Program-made: the position numbers and the translations under genes
The notes under the pieces: model-generated
The model's database searches: none
Told to the model about the DNA's origin: nothing
What the model saw: only the letters and a program-made list of their open reading frames with translations
From: Geodermatophilaceae bacterium URHA0031
GTDB lineage: Bacteria > Actinomycetota > Actinomycetes > Mycobacteriales > Geodermatophilaceae
Assembly (NCBI GenBank): GCA_000620205.1
Contig: JHVP01000009.1
Coordinates: forward strand, 132,119 to 196,118
DNA: 64,000 nucleotides
Reading direction: 5' to 3'
Shown here: piece after piece, positions 52,017 to 60,022 of the stretch
How the letters are laid out: every line of letters begins with the position of its first letter
Position numbering within the stretch: position 1 is the stretch's first letter

Positions 52017-54271
52017 CGACCACGACGGACCGGCGGCGCGACGACGACGCCCGCGGCCGGCTGGAGCAGCTGCTCGAGGACGACCCGGCCGACCTGTTCG
52101 AGAACGCGCCGTGCGGGTACCTGTCCACGCTCCCGGACGGGACGATCATCAAGGTCAACCGCACGCTCTGCGACTGGATCGGCTACTCCGCCGAGGAGGT
52201 GCTGCGCGGCCGGCTGCGCGACCTGCTCAGCGTCGGCGGCCAGGTTTTCCACGACACCCACCTGACGCCCCTGCTGCGGATGCAGGGCGCCGTCCGCGAG
52301 GTGGCGCTCGACGTCGTCCGGGCCGACGGCTCCCTGCTGCCGTGCCTGGTGAACGCGGTGGAGGTGCAGGGGTCCGAGGGCGAGCCGGTGCTGGTCAGGG
52401 TGACCCTCTTCGAGGCGACCGCCCGCCGCCGGTACGAGCGCGAGACCCTCGCCGCGCGACGGGCCGCCGAGGCGTCGGAGGCGCGCTCGCGCACCCTGCA
52501 GCAGTTCACCTCCGAGCTGGCCGCCGCGGTCACCACCGCGGACGCGGCGCAGGTCGTGGTGCACCGCAGCCGCCGGGCGATCCAGGGTGCCGGGGCCGCA
52601 CTGTGGTTGACGAGCGCCGGTGCGCGGCCGGGGGAGGAACCGGCCGTCGAGCTCGCCGCCGCGGAGGGCATGACGCCCGAGCTGCTGCACCACCTCAGCG
52701 GGGCCGCCCCCGGCCGGGTCCTGCCGGTGCTCGGTTCCGGGGTGCGCACCGTGCCGGTCGGCGACTCGCTCCGCGGAGCCTGGCCGGAGCTGGCCGCGGC
52801 CGCCGACGAGGCCGGCTGCACCGACCTGGTCGTCGTCCCGGTGATCGCCGACGGCGACCACCTCGGCGCGCTGGTGCTCGTCCGCTCCCGGGTGGACGAG
52901 AGCGAGCTCATCTCGCTGACCGAACAGGGGGATCACCAGCCGCTGACCGAGGCCGACGCCGACCTGCTCGCCACCCTGGGCCGTCAGGCGGGGCAGGCCC
53001 TGGAGCGGGCTCGGCTGCACGAGGAGACCGCCCGCCAGGCGGAGCGGTCGGCGTTCCTGCTGGACGCCGCCCGGCTGCTGGCCCGCGCCACCGGCGTGAA
53101 CGAGAGCGTCGAGCGGCTCGCGGAGATGGTGGTGCCCCGGCTGGCGGACATGTGCCTGTTCGACCTCGTCCTCGAGCACGGGATGAGCCGGGTGGTCGCC
53201 CGGCACGGCGACCCGGAGCGGCAGGAGCACGTCGAGCAGCTGCGCGCCTGGGCCCCGCCGTTCCGGGAGCTGCCCGCACCGGCCCGCGCGGCCATGGAGA
53301 AGGGCCGCACCCGCTGGTTCCCCTCGCTGCCCGACGCGTGGCTGTCCGAGGTCGTCCGGGACCCGGCGGAGCTGGCCGCGGTCCGGGCCCTGGACCTGGC
53401 CAGCGTGATCTGCGTCCCGCTGGTCGCCGAGGGCAGGTCGCTGGGCGTGATGACGCTGTCGGCCGACCGGCGGCGCACGCCGTTCACCGCCGCCGACGTC
53501 GAGCTGGCGGAGCAGCTCGCCCTGCAGGTGTCGCTGATGATGGCGAAGGCCCAGCGCTTCGAGCTGGAGGCACGCACCTCGCACACCCTGCAGGCCACCC
53601 TGCTGCCGCCGGCTCCGCCGCGGGTCCCCGGGATCTCGCTGGCGGTCCGGTACCTGGCCGCGACGTACGGGGTGGAGATCGGCGGCGACTTCTACGACGT
53701 CGCGCCGCTGCCGGGCGACCACGTGGCCATCGCGGTCGGGGACGTCGTCGGGCACGACATCACCGCCGCGGCGACCATGGGGCAGTTGCGCAGCGTCTAC
53801 CGGGCACTGCTGGTGGAGGCCCCGTCGCCGACCGCGGTCATCGACCGGCTGCAGGCGAGCTGGCCGCTGCTCGGGCTGCAGCGGATGGCCACCGCGCTGT
53901 TCGCCACCCTCGACCTGCCCACCGGCATGCTGCACATCGCCTCGGCGGGCCACCCGCCACCGCTGCTGGTGGTCGACGGCCGCGCGGAGTTCCTGCCGGT
54001 GGTACCCAGCCGGATGCTCGGCGCCCCGCCGGCACCCGCCGTCGAGTGGACCGGGGTGCTGCCGCCGGGGGCGACGCTGGTGCTCTTCACCGACGGACTG
54101 GTGGAGAGCCGCACCGAGGACCTCGACGCCGGCCTGGCCCGGCTGCAGGCCGCCGCGGGCCGACGGGTGACGGCCGACCCGGACGAGCTCTGCGACCGGC
54201 TGCTCGGCGACCTGGCCGGCAGCCACCGCGCGGACGACATCGCGCTGCTCGCCCTCACCCGCGACCCCTGA
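52013..54271 (+). CDS. rsbP: RsbP-type PAS-GAF-GAF-PP2C serine phosphatase
   Basis: The 752-aa phosphatase has an N-terminal PAS domain (PCGYLSTLPDGTIIKVNRTLCDWIGYSAEEVLRG, about residues 25-140), a short coiled linker, two GAF domains (about 160-330 and 340-520), then a SpoIIE PP2C domain with GGDFYD (about 557), GDVVGHD, ASAGHPPPLL and FTDGLVESR. Coupling to rsbQ identifies it as the RsbP partner, although B. subtilis RsbP lacks the GAF domains. It should dephosphorylate a STAS antagonist such as the one at 42487. GTG 52013 overlaps the rsbQ stop. The gene ends just before the 24-bp tandem array. Confidence 0.9.
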   Translation: MTTTTDRRRDDDARGRLEQLLEDDPADLFENAPCGYLSTLPDGTIIKVNRTLCDWIGYSAEEVLRGRLRDLLSVGGQVFHDTHLTPLLRMQGAVREVALDVVRADGSLLPCLVNAVEVQGSEGEPVLVRVTLFEATARRRYERETLAARRAAEASEARSRTLQQFTSELAAAVTTADAAQVVVHRSRRAIQGAGAALWLTSAGARPGEEPAVELAAAEGMTPELLHHLSGAAPGRVLPVLGSGVRTVPVGDSLRGAWPELAAAADEAGCTDLVVVPVIADGDHLGALVLVRSRVDESELISLTEQGDHQPLTEADADLLATLGRQAGQALERARLHEETARQAERSAFLLDAARLLARATGVNESVERLAEMVVPRLADMCLFDLVLEHGMSRVVARHGDPERQEHVEQLRAWAPPFRELPAPARAAMEKGRTRWFPSLPDAWLSEVVRDPAELAAVRALDLASVICVPLVAEGRSLGVMTLSADRRRTPFTAADVELAEQLALQVSLMMAKAQRFELEARTSHTLQATLLPPAPPRVPGISLAVRYLAATYGVEIGGDFYDVAPLPGDHVAIAVGDVVGHDITAAATMGQLRSVYRALLVEAPSPTAVIDRLQASWPLLGLQRMATALFATLDLPTGMLHIASAGHPPPLLVVDGRAEFLPVVPSRMLGAPPAPAVEWTGVLPPGATLVLFTDGLVESRTEDLDAGLARLQAAAGRRVTADPDELCDRLLGDLAGSHRADDIALLALTRDP

Positions 54272-54282
54272 CCCGCCCCCGC

Positions 54283-54402
54283 ACTTTCGCGCGCGAAACC
54301 GCGCGTACTTCCGCGCGCGAAACCGCGCGTACTTCCGCGCGCGAAACCGCGTGTACTTCCGCGCGCGAAAGCGCGTGTACTTGCGCGCGCGAAAGCGCGC
54401 AT
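54283..54402. repeat. Five tandem copies of a 24-bp palindromic unit
   Basis: Units start at 54283, 54307, 54331, 54355 and 54379, each exactly 24 bp, of the form ACTTCCGCGCGCGAAACCGC then GCGT, with point variants; a sixth partial unit follows at 54403. Each contains the CGCGCGAAA core. There are no spacers, so it is not CRISPR. It fills the gap between the convergent rsbP and helD genes and probably ends both transcripts. Confidence 0.9.
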
Positions 54403-54422
54403 CCTTCCGCGCGGGGCGGTGG

Positions 54423-56735
54423 TCAGACCTCGGTGAGGCGGTGCAGCTCGGCGGGCAGCGCGCCGGGGGAGAGCACGGTCAGCCGCTGGGTCGGGCGGGT
54501 GAGCGCGACGTAGAGGTCGCTGTGCCCGCGGACGCCCTCGTCGAGCAGGCCCTGCGGGTCCACCAGGAGCACCGAGTCGAACTCCAGCCCCTTGGCCTCG
54601 GCGGGCACCAGCACCACCGGTCCGGCCGAGGAGTCCGCGGCCGGACCGGCGGAGACGACGGGGAACGCGCCGGACAGGCAGTCGACGACGGCCGGCACCC
54701 GGCTCGGCGGGACGATCACCGCGACCGTGCCGCCGGCCGCGACGAGCCCGGCGGTCAGCTCGGCGGCCCGGGGGAGCAGCCGGTCCGCGGTCACCTGCTC
54801 GGCGACCGGTGGCACGCCGGTGCTGCGCACCGAGCGCGGGGCGGCGGTGGTGGCGTCCCCGGCGGCCAGGACGTCGGCGGCGACGGCCATGATCTCGGCC
54901 GGCGTCCGGTAGTTGACGGTGAGCTGGGCCAGCCGCCACTGCTCGCCGACGTGCGGCCGGAGCACCGTGCCCCAGTCCGTGGCGCCGGCCAGGCTGCCGG
55001 TCTGGGCCAGGTCGCCGACCACGGTCATCGAGCGGGTGGGGCACTTGCGGGCCAGCAGCCGCCAGGTCATCGCCGAGAGCTCCTGCGCCTCGTCGACGAC
55101 GACGTGGCCGAACACCCAGGTGCGGTCGGTGGCGGCGCGCTCCGCGGCGGTCCGGGTGTCCAGGTCGGCGTCCCGCTCGGCCAGCCGCTCGGCATCCAGC
55201 AGGTCGCCGGCGGTGAGCTCCTCGCCCTCCTCGTCGTCCTCGAGGTCCGTGGACCGGGACCCGTGCAGCAGGTCCAGGGTGTCCTGCGCCTCCTCCTGGG
55301 CCCGCCGGCGGCGGCGCGCCTCGCGCGCCCGCTCGGCGCTGTCGTCGTGGCCGAGCAGCTCGTCGGCCTCCTCCAGCAGCGGGACGTCGGCCGGGGTCCA
55401 GGGCGCGTCCGCGGAGCGCTCCAGCAGCGCCCGGTCCTCGTCGGTCCACCCCTTGGTGGCCCGGCGGATCCGTGCCGGGTCGGCCAGCAGCTCGCGCAGC
55501 AGGCCCTCGGCGGTGAGCACCGGCCACAGCTCGTCGACCAGCTGCCGGACGGCGGGCTCGCCGACGACCTCCGCCTGCAGCGCCTCGACGTCCCGGCGGT
55601 CGAGCAGGTCGGCGCCGCCGCGCACGTCGCCGCCGATCCGGTCGGCGTAGCGCTGGGCGATCAGCTCGGCGAGCGCCCGGACGAACGCCGGCCGGCCCAG
55701 GTTGTGCTGCCGCGAGGCGCGCCGGGCGGTGGTGCGGCACCGGGTGAGGTCGACCGGGCGCAGCGGGATCCGGACGCCGTCGATCACCAGCTCCCGCACA
55801 CCGCGCGGCACCGTCTCCCGGTCCCGGACGGCGGCCTTGAGCACGTCGACCATGGCCACCCGGCCCTTCACCTCGGCGACCTCGGGCGCCTCGGTGCCGC
55901 GCGCGTCCAGCCCGGGCCGCAGCTGGCCGAGCCCGGCGAGCAGCACGCCGGTCTCACCGAGGGCCGGCAGCACGTCGGCGATGTACCGCAGGAAGGTCGG
56001 GGTGGGGCCGACGACGAGGAGCCCGCTGCGGGCCAGCCGGTCCCGGTGGGTGTAGAGCAGGTAGGCGGCCCGGTGCAGGGCGACCGCCGTCTTCCCGGTG
56101 CCCGGGCCGCCCTGGACGACGAGCACGCCCCGGGCGTCGCTGCGGATGATCGCGTCCTGCTCGGCCTGGATCGTCGCCACGATGTCGGTCATCCGGCCGG
56201 TGCGCTCGGCGGTCAGCGCGGCCATCAGCGCCGCCTCGCCGGTGAGCGGCGGACCGTCCGTCTCGGTGGCGTCGATGGTCAGCACCTCGTCGTGGACGGC
56301 GGTGACCGCGCGGCTGCGGGTGCGGATGTGCCGACGGCGGACGACGCCCTCGGGCCGGAACGGCGTCGCGGTGTAGAACGGCCGGGAGGCCGGTGCCCGC
56401 CAGTCGACCAGCGCGGGGTCCCCGGCCGGGTCGTCGGCCGGCAGCCCGACCCGGCCGATGTAGAGCGGCTGTGGGGAGACCTCGCGGTCCAGCCGGCCGA
56501 TGACCAGCCCGTGGTCCGCGGCGTCCAGCGCGGTGATCCGCTGGCCCTGGAACCGGGCGGCCGCCTCCCGCTCGCCGAGCGACTGAGGGTTGATGATCGG
56601 CATCGCCAGCGCCTGCCGGAAGCGGGTCACGGCCAGCTCGCGGGCGGCGTCCAGCCGGCGGTACAGGTCGGTGACCGCGACCTGCTCCGCGGCGAGGTCC
56701 GGGTCGGGGGAGACATCCTGGGACGAGCTCGACAA
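54423..56735 (-). CDS. helD: HelD-like superfamily 1 helicase (RNA polymerase recycling factor)
   Basis: HelD frees RNA polymerase from stalled complexes and, in actinobacteria, can protect against rifampicin. The 770-aa protein has an N-terminal coiled arm (AEQVAVTDLYRRLDAARELAV), Walker A VVQGGPGTGKTAVALHRAAYLLY, a long insert of about 250 residues with an acidic stretch (STDLEDDEEGEELT), motif II HVVVDEAQELS, motif III VVGDLAQTG, motif IV-type VNYRTPAEIM, and the C-terminal KGLEFDSVLLVD and LYVALTRPTQRL. All SF1 ATPase motifs are intact. TTG 56735 is chosen for the GAGGAG at 9 nt. A -10 TACGGT (56789-56784) gives a leader of about 40 nt. Confidence 0.9.
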   Translation of the reverse strand: MSSSSQDVSPDPDLAAEQVAVTDLYRRLDAARELAVTRFRQALAMPIINPQSLGEREAAARFQGQRITALDAADHGLVIGRLDREVSPQPLYIGRVGLPADDPAGDPALVDWRAPASRPFYTATPFRPEGVVRRRHIRTRSRAVTAVHDEVLTIDATETDGPPLTGEAALMAALTAERTGRMTDIVATIQAEQDAIIRSDARGVLVVQGGPGTGKTAVALHRAAYLLYTHRDRLARSGLLVVGPTPTFLRYIADVLPALGETGVLLAGLGQLRPGLDARGTEAPEVAEVKGRVAMVDVLKAAVRDRETVPRGVRELVIDGVRIPLRPVDLTRCRTTARRASRQHNLGRPAFVRALAELIAQRYADRIGGDVRGGADLLDRRDVEALQAEVVGEPAVRQLVDELWPVLTAEGLLRELLADPARIRRATKGWTDEDRALLERSADAPWTPADVPLLEEADELLGHDDSAERAREARRRRRAQEEAQDTLDLLHGSRSTDLEDDEEGEELTAGDLLDAERLAERDADLDTRTAAERAATDRTWVFGHVVVDEAQELSAMTWRLLARKCPTRSMTVVGDLAQTGSLAGATDWGTVLRPHVGEQWRLAQLTVNYRTPAEIMAVAADVLAAGDATTAAPRSVRSTGVPPVAEQVTADRLLPRAAELTAGLVAAGGTVAVIVPPSRVPAVVDCLSGAFPVVSAGPAADSSAGPVVLVPAEAKGLEFDSVLLVDPQGLLDEGVRGHSDLYVALTRPTQRLTVLSPGALPAELHRLTEV

Positions 56736-56882
56736 CGGGGGCTGCTCCTCGGATGGCGTGGCGGTGGGTCGTGGCGACCTGCAACCGTACGTGCCCCGGC
56801 GTCCTCCCGAGCCCTTCCCCGGCCGCGGGGGCAGAAGTGGCCACATCCGCCCCGGGGGGCGGCCGGCGGGCAGGATGCCGGC

Positions 56883-57626
56883 ATGGCCACCGCACACATC
56901 GGGCACACCCACCGCCTCGACCTGGCCGACGCCACGGTCCGCGAGTGGGACGCCACGGTCGTCGCCGCCGACCCCGAGCAGGGGATCGTGCTGGACCGCT
57001 CGGCGTTCTACCCGGGCGGTGGTGGTCAGCCGCCGGACGAGGGCGTGCTGCTGTGGGGCGGCGTGCGCACCCGGATCGCCGGCACCCGCACCGGCGACGA
57101 GCTGTACCTGGTGCCGGTCGAGGGGGACCCGCTGCCACCGGTGGGGACGGCGGTGCGCGGCGCGCTGGACGACGAGCGGCGGACCGCGCTGATGCGCACC
57201 CACTCCGGGCTGCACGTGCTCACCGGCGTCGTGTTCCGCGACTTCGGAGCGCTGGTCACCGGCGGCAACATGGAGCCGCTGACCGCGCGGATGGACTTCG
57301 ACCTGGCCGAGGTGCCCAGCGACTTCAAGGACCGGGTCGCCGAGGCGGTCAACGCCGAGCTCGCCGCCGACCGCCCGATCGAGGTCAAGGAGTTGCCCCG
57401 TGACGAGGCGTTCGCGATCCCGGACATCATCCGCACCGCGACGAACCTGCTGCCGCCGGACCTGGAGGTGGTCCGGATCGTCGACATCGTCGGCCTGGAC
57501 ACCCAGGCCGACGGCGGCACCCACGTGGCGTCCACGGCGATGGTCGGCCGGGTCGAGGTGGTCAAGATGGAGAACAAGGGCCGCGGCTTCCGCCGGCTGC
57601 GGGTGCGGGTGCTCGACGCGGGGTGA
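56883..57626 (+). CDS. AlaX-type alanyl-tRNA editing hydrolase
   Basis: AlaX proteins hydrolyse Ser- or Gly-tRNA(Ala) in trans. The 247-aa protein has an N-terminal AlaRS-like barrel (VVAADPEQGIVLDRSAFYPGGGGQP) and the editing domain. Zinc ligands are in RTHSGLHVLTGV (H-x3-H) and DGGTHVASTAMVG (His; the frequent Cys four residues earlier is not obvious). The IVDIVGLDTQADGGTHV segment is typical of the medium-length AlaX-M class. ATG 56883 lies 6 nt after CAGGAT (56871-56876). It is divergent from helD with 147 bp between. Confidence 0.9.
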   Translation: MATAHIGHTHRLDLADATVREWDATVVAADPEQGIVLDRSAFYPGGGGQPPDEGVLLWGGVRTRIAGTRTGDELYLVPVEGDPLPPVGTAVRGALDDERRTALMRTHSGLHVLTGVVFRDFGALVTGGNMEPLTARMDFDLAEVPSDFKDRVAEAVNAELAADRPIEVKELPRDEAFAIPDIIRTATNLLPPDLEVVRIVDIVGLDTQADGGTHVASTAMVGRVEVVKMENKGRGFRRLRVRVLDAG

Positions 57627-57669
57627 CCGTGAGCCGGGCGGTCCTCTGGTGGAGGGAGGGTCGGGTCGG

Positions 57670-58104
57670 TCAGCCGGCGCCGAGTCGGGACGTCGTCGCC
57701 GGGTCCCCGGTCCCGCCGAAGTACTGGTCGAGCACCTGACCGAACACCGGCTCGTCCGGTGCGGCGGCGGCGAACAGCGTCATCGAGGAGCGCAGCTTCT
57801 GCGCGTCGATCCCGCCGAACACCGCCACCGGGTCGGTGCCCCCGAGGCCGGTGAGCGCCCGGGCGCACTCGACCAGCCGCGGACCCAGCACCGGGTGGGC
57901 GAGGTACGCCCGGGCCTCGGGCAGCCCGCTGATCGCGTAGTGCTGAGCCATCGCGCTGCGGCCGAGCCCGGCGACCTGCGGGAAGACGAACCACATCCAG
58001 TGGCTCCGCTTGCGCCCGGCGCGCAGCTCGGCGAGCGCGGCGGCGTAGGTGCCGCCGCCGTCCTGGGCGTCGACGAACCGCTGCAGGTCGAAGGCGTCGC
58101 TCAC
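57670..58104 (-). CDS. DUF1810 (calpastatin-like) protein
   Basis: The 144-aa protein matches DUF1810: FDLQRFVDAQDGGGTYAAALAELRAGRKRSHWMWFVFPQ, AMAQHYAISGLPEARAYLAHPVLGPRLVECARAL and DAQKLRSSMTLFAAAAP. It is the whole length of the family, whose function is unknown; YHL-like members have been linked to NADAR-type folds. GTG 58104 lies 6 nt after CAGGCT (58116-58111), the same box as at base 405. It is convergent with the AlaX gene and divergent from the acyl-CoA dehydrogenase gene. Confidence 0.88.
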   Translation of the reverse strand: MSDAFDLQRFVDAQDGGGTYAAALAELRAGRKRSHWMWFVFPQVAGLGRSAMAQHYAISGLPEARAYLAHPVLGPRLVECARALTGLGGTDPVAVFGGIDAQKLRSSMTLFAAAAPDEPVFGQVLDQYFGGTGDPATTSRLGAG

Positions 58105-58193
58105 CCGGCCAGCCTGCCCCCCGCGCGGGCAGCCCCGCACGTCAGCCGGTAGAACCGACGTCGACGCACCATCCCGACGTGGGGAGCGACCGC

Positions 58194-59357
58194 ATGGGCA
58201 GCAACTCGTTGACGCTGGCACCCGCGCCCCGTTCGGCGGCGGCGGAGGAGGTGCGTGCCGAGGTCCGCGCGTTCCTGGCCGAGGAGCTGGCCGCCGGCAG
58301 CTTCAGCACGCACGTCGACACCTGGCTGTCCGGGGTGGACCCGGCGTTCTCCAGGAAGCTCGGCGAGCGCGGCTGGCTGGGGATGACCTGGCCGAAGCGG
58401 TACGGCGGGCACGAGCGCACGGCGATGGAGCGCTACGCCGTCACCGAGGAACTGCTCGCCGCCGGCGCACCGGTGGCCGCGCACTGGATCGCCGACCGGC
58501 AGTCCGGGCCGAACCTGCTGCGCTACGGCACCGAGGCGCAGCGCACCGCGATCCTGCCGCGGATCGCCGCGGGGGAGTGCTACTTCGTCATCGGCATGAG
58601 CGAGCCCGACAGCGGCTCCGACCTCGCCTCGATCCGCACCCGGGCCACCCGCAACGGCGACGGCGACTGGGTCGTCAACGGCGCCAAGGTGTGGACGTCG
58701 AACGCGCACGCTAGCCACTACGCGATCACCCTGGTGCGCAGCTCGCCGGCCGACCCGGCCAACCGGCACGCCGGCCTCTCCCAGTTGCTGGTCGACCTCT
58801 CGCTGCCGGGCATCACGGTCAACCCGATCCGGATCCTGGACGGCGGCCACCACTTCAACGAGGTCGTGTTCGACGACGTCGTGGTCCCCGGCGACATGCT
58901 GCTGGGCGAGGAGGGCAACGGCTGGCACCAGGTGACCGCCGAGCTCGCCTTCGAGCGGTCCGGGCCCGAGCGCTTCCTGTCCACCTACCCGCTCCTGGCC
59001 GAGTTCGCCCGGCGGGTGGCCGCAGCTCCGGACCCGGCCGGCCTGGCCGCACTCGGCCGGCTCTCGGCCCGGTTGCTGGCCCTGCGCCAGATGTCGCTGC
59101 GGATCGCCGGCGCGCTGGACCGCGGGGAGCTGCCGGACATCCCGGCCGCGCTCGTCAAGGACGTCGGGACGACGTTCGAGGCGGACGTGATCGACGAGGT
59201 GCGCCGCGCGGTCGACGTGGTGGCCTCGCTCGACTCACCGGACCCGCTGGGCCGGGCGCTGGCCGAGGCCCAGCTGCACGCGCCGGGGTACACGCTGCGC
59301 GGCGGCACCAACGAGATTCTCCGGGGCATCGTCGCCCGCGGGCTCGGCCTGCGATGA
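58194..59357 (+). CDS. Acyl-CoA dehydrogenase, first subunit-like
   Basis: The 387-aa flavoprotein has the ACAD fold: RGWLGMTWPKRYGGHERTAMERYAVTEELLAAGAP, CYFVIGMSEPDSGSDLASIRTRATR (FAD loop), VNGAKVWTSNAHASHY, ELAFERSGPERFLSTYPLL and the C-terminal APGYTLRGGTNEILRGIVARGLGL. Paired with the second ACAD gene at 60009 it probably forms a heteromeric enzyme of the kind seen in actinobacterial sterol side-chain and fatty acid catabolism; the substrate is unknown. ATG 58194 has GGGGAG at 7 nt. Its stop overlaps an ATG at 59354 (ATGA). Confidence 0.9.
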   Translation: MGSNSLTLAPAPRSAAAEEVRAEVRAFLAEELAAGSFSTHVDTWLSGVDPAFSRKLGERGWLGMTWPKRYGGHERTAMERYAVTEELLAAGAPVAAHWIADRQSGPNLLRYGTEAQRTAILPRIAAGECYFVIGMSEPDSGSDLASIRTRATRNGDGDWVVNGAKVWTSNAHASHYAITLVRSSPADPANRHAGLSQLLVDLSLPGITVNPIRILDGGHHFNEVVFDDVVVPGDMLLGEEGNGWHQVTAELAFERSGPERFLSTYPLLAEFARRVAAAPDPAGLAALGRLSARLLALRQMSLRIAGALDRGELPDIPAALVKDVGTTFEADVIDEVRRAVDVVASLDSPDPLGRALAEAQLHAPGYTLRGGTNEILRGIVARGLGLR

Positions 59358-59410
59358 CGACGGCCGAGCGAGCACCGCAGGGAGATGCCCGGAGCCCGTC
59401 AGGGAGTGAG

Positions 59411-59467
59411 CATCGCAGCGAGCGCCAGCGAGCGAGGAGCGGAGCGACCGCTAGGGCGACTGCGATG
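59411..59467 (+). repeat. Inverted-repeat element at the start of the cyclotransferase-like gene
   Basis: CATCGCAG (59411-59418) and CTGCGATG (59460-59467) are perfect 8-nt arms around 41 nt rich in AGCGAGCG/GGAGCGGAGC repeats. The right arm contains the ATG at 59465. The sequence looks like a repetitive extragenic element dropped between two otherwise abutting genes; it is also open in the reading frame from 59354. Confidence 0.6.
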
Positions 59468-60022
59468 TCGACCGACGAGCGGAACGACGCCGGAGTCGAG
59501 CCGAGGAGACAGCTGACCCGGTACTTCGGCTACGGCAGCAACATGGCGAACCCGGCCCTGCTCGCCCTCCCCGGCGTCCGCAGCCTCGGAGCGGCCGCCG
59601 TCGACGGGTACCGGCTGCGCTTCGGCCGGGACTCCGTGCGGTGGCGGGCGGGGGCCGCGGACGTCGTCCCGGCTCCCGGCTGCACGGTCTGGGGCGAGCT
59701 GCTCGAGGTCGACGACGCGGCGCTGGCCGTGCTGGACGCCAAGGAGGGCGTCGAGCCCGGCTGGTACCGCCGGGCCGAGGTCGAGGTGCGGGACGTCGGG
59801 CCCGCGCTGACCTACACGGTGGTGGAGCCCGCGGACCCGGAGCTGGCCCCCCGCGAGGACTACCTCGCCGGCATGCTCGCCGCCGCCCGCGCGCTCGGGT
59901 TCCCGGCCGGCTACCAGCGGTTCCTCGACGACCTGGCCGTCGAGGCCGCCGTCCACCCGCTGCCCGGGCAGTTCCGCGCCGTCCCCCTCGTCCGCACAGG
60001 AGCCGATCGTGAGCAGTACTGA
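59465..60022 (+). CDS. Gamma-glutamylcyclotransferase-fold protein
   Basis: The 185-aa protein (from ATG 59465) has the GGCT/AIG2-like signature YFGYGSNMANPALLALPGV, followed by LEVDDAALAVLDAKEGVEPGWYRR, where Glu in AKEG corresponds to the catalytic acid, and a C-terminal helix region. Such proteins release 5-oxoproline from gamma-glutamyl compounds or have unknown roles. An alternative ATG at 59354 overlaps the previous stop (ATGA) and would add 37 residues encoded by the repeat element; I prefer 59465. It overlaps the next ACAD gene by 14 bp, so it is embedded in that operon. Confidence 0.8.
   Translation: MSTDERNDAGVEPRRQLTRYFGYGSNMANPALLALPGVRSLGAAAVDGYRLRFGRDSVRWRAGAADVVPAPGCTVWGELLEVDDAALAVLDAKEGVEPGWYRRAEVEVRDVGPALTYTVVEPADPELAPREDYLAGMLAAARALGFPAGYQRFLDDLAVEAAVHPLPGQFRAVPLVRTGADREQY

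Noticed and set aside
54283-54402. Regular 24-bp repeats, CRISPR-like at first sight
   Set aside because: Units are contiguous, with no unique spacers and no cas genes in the window.
54283-54420. Heptapeptide-like coding repeats (TRGFARGS / ETARTSAR) in the tandem array
   Set aside because: The frames are open only because the 24-bp unit has no stop; they lie after the rsbP and helD stops and have no start or ribosome site.
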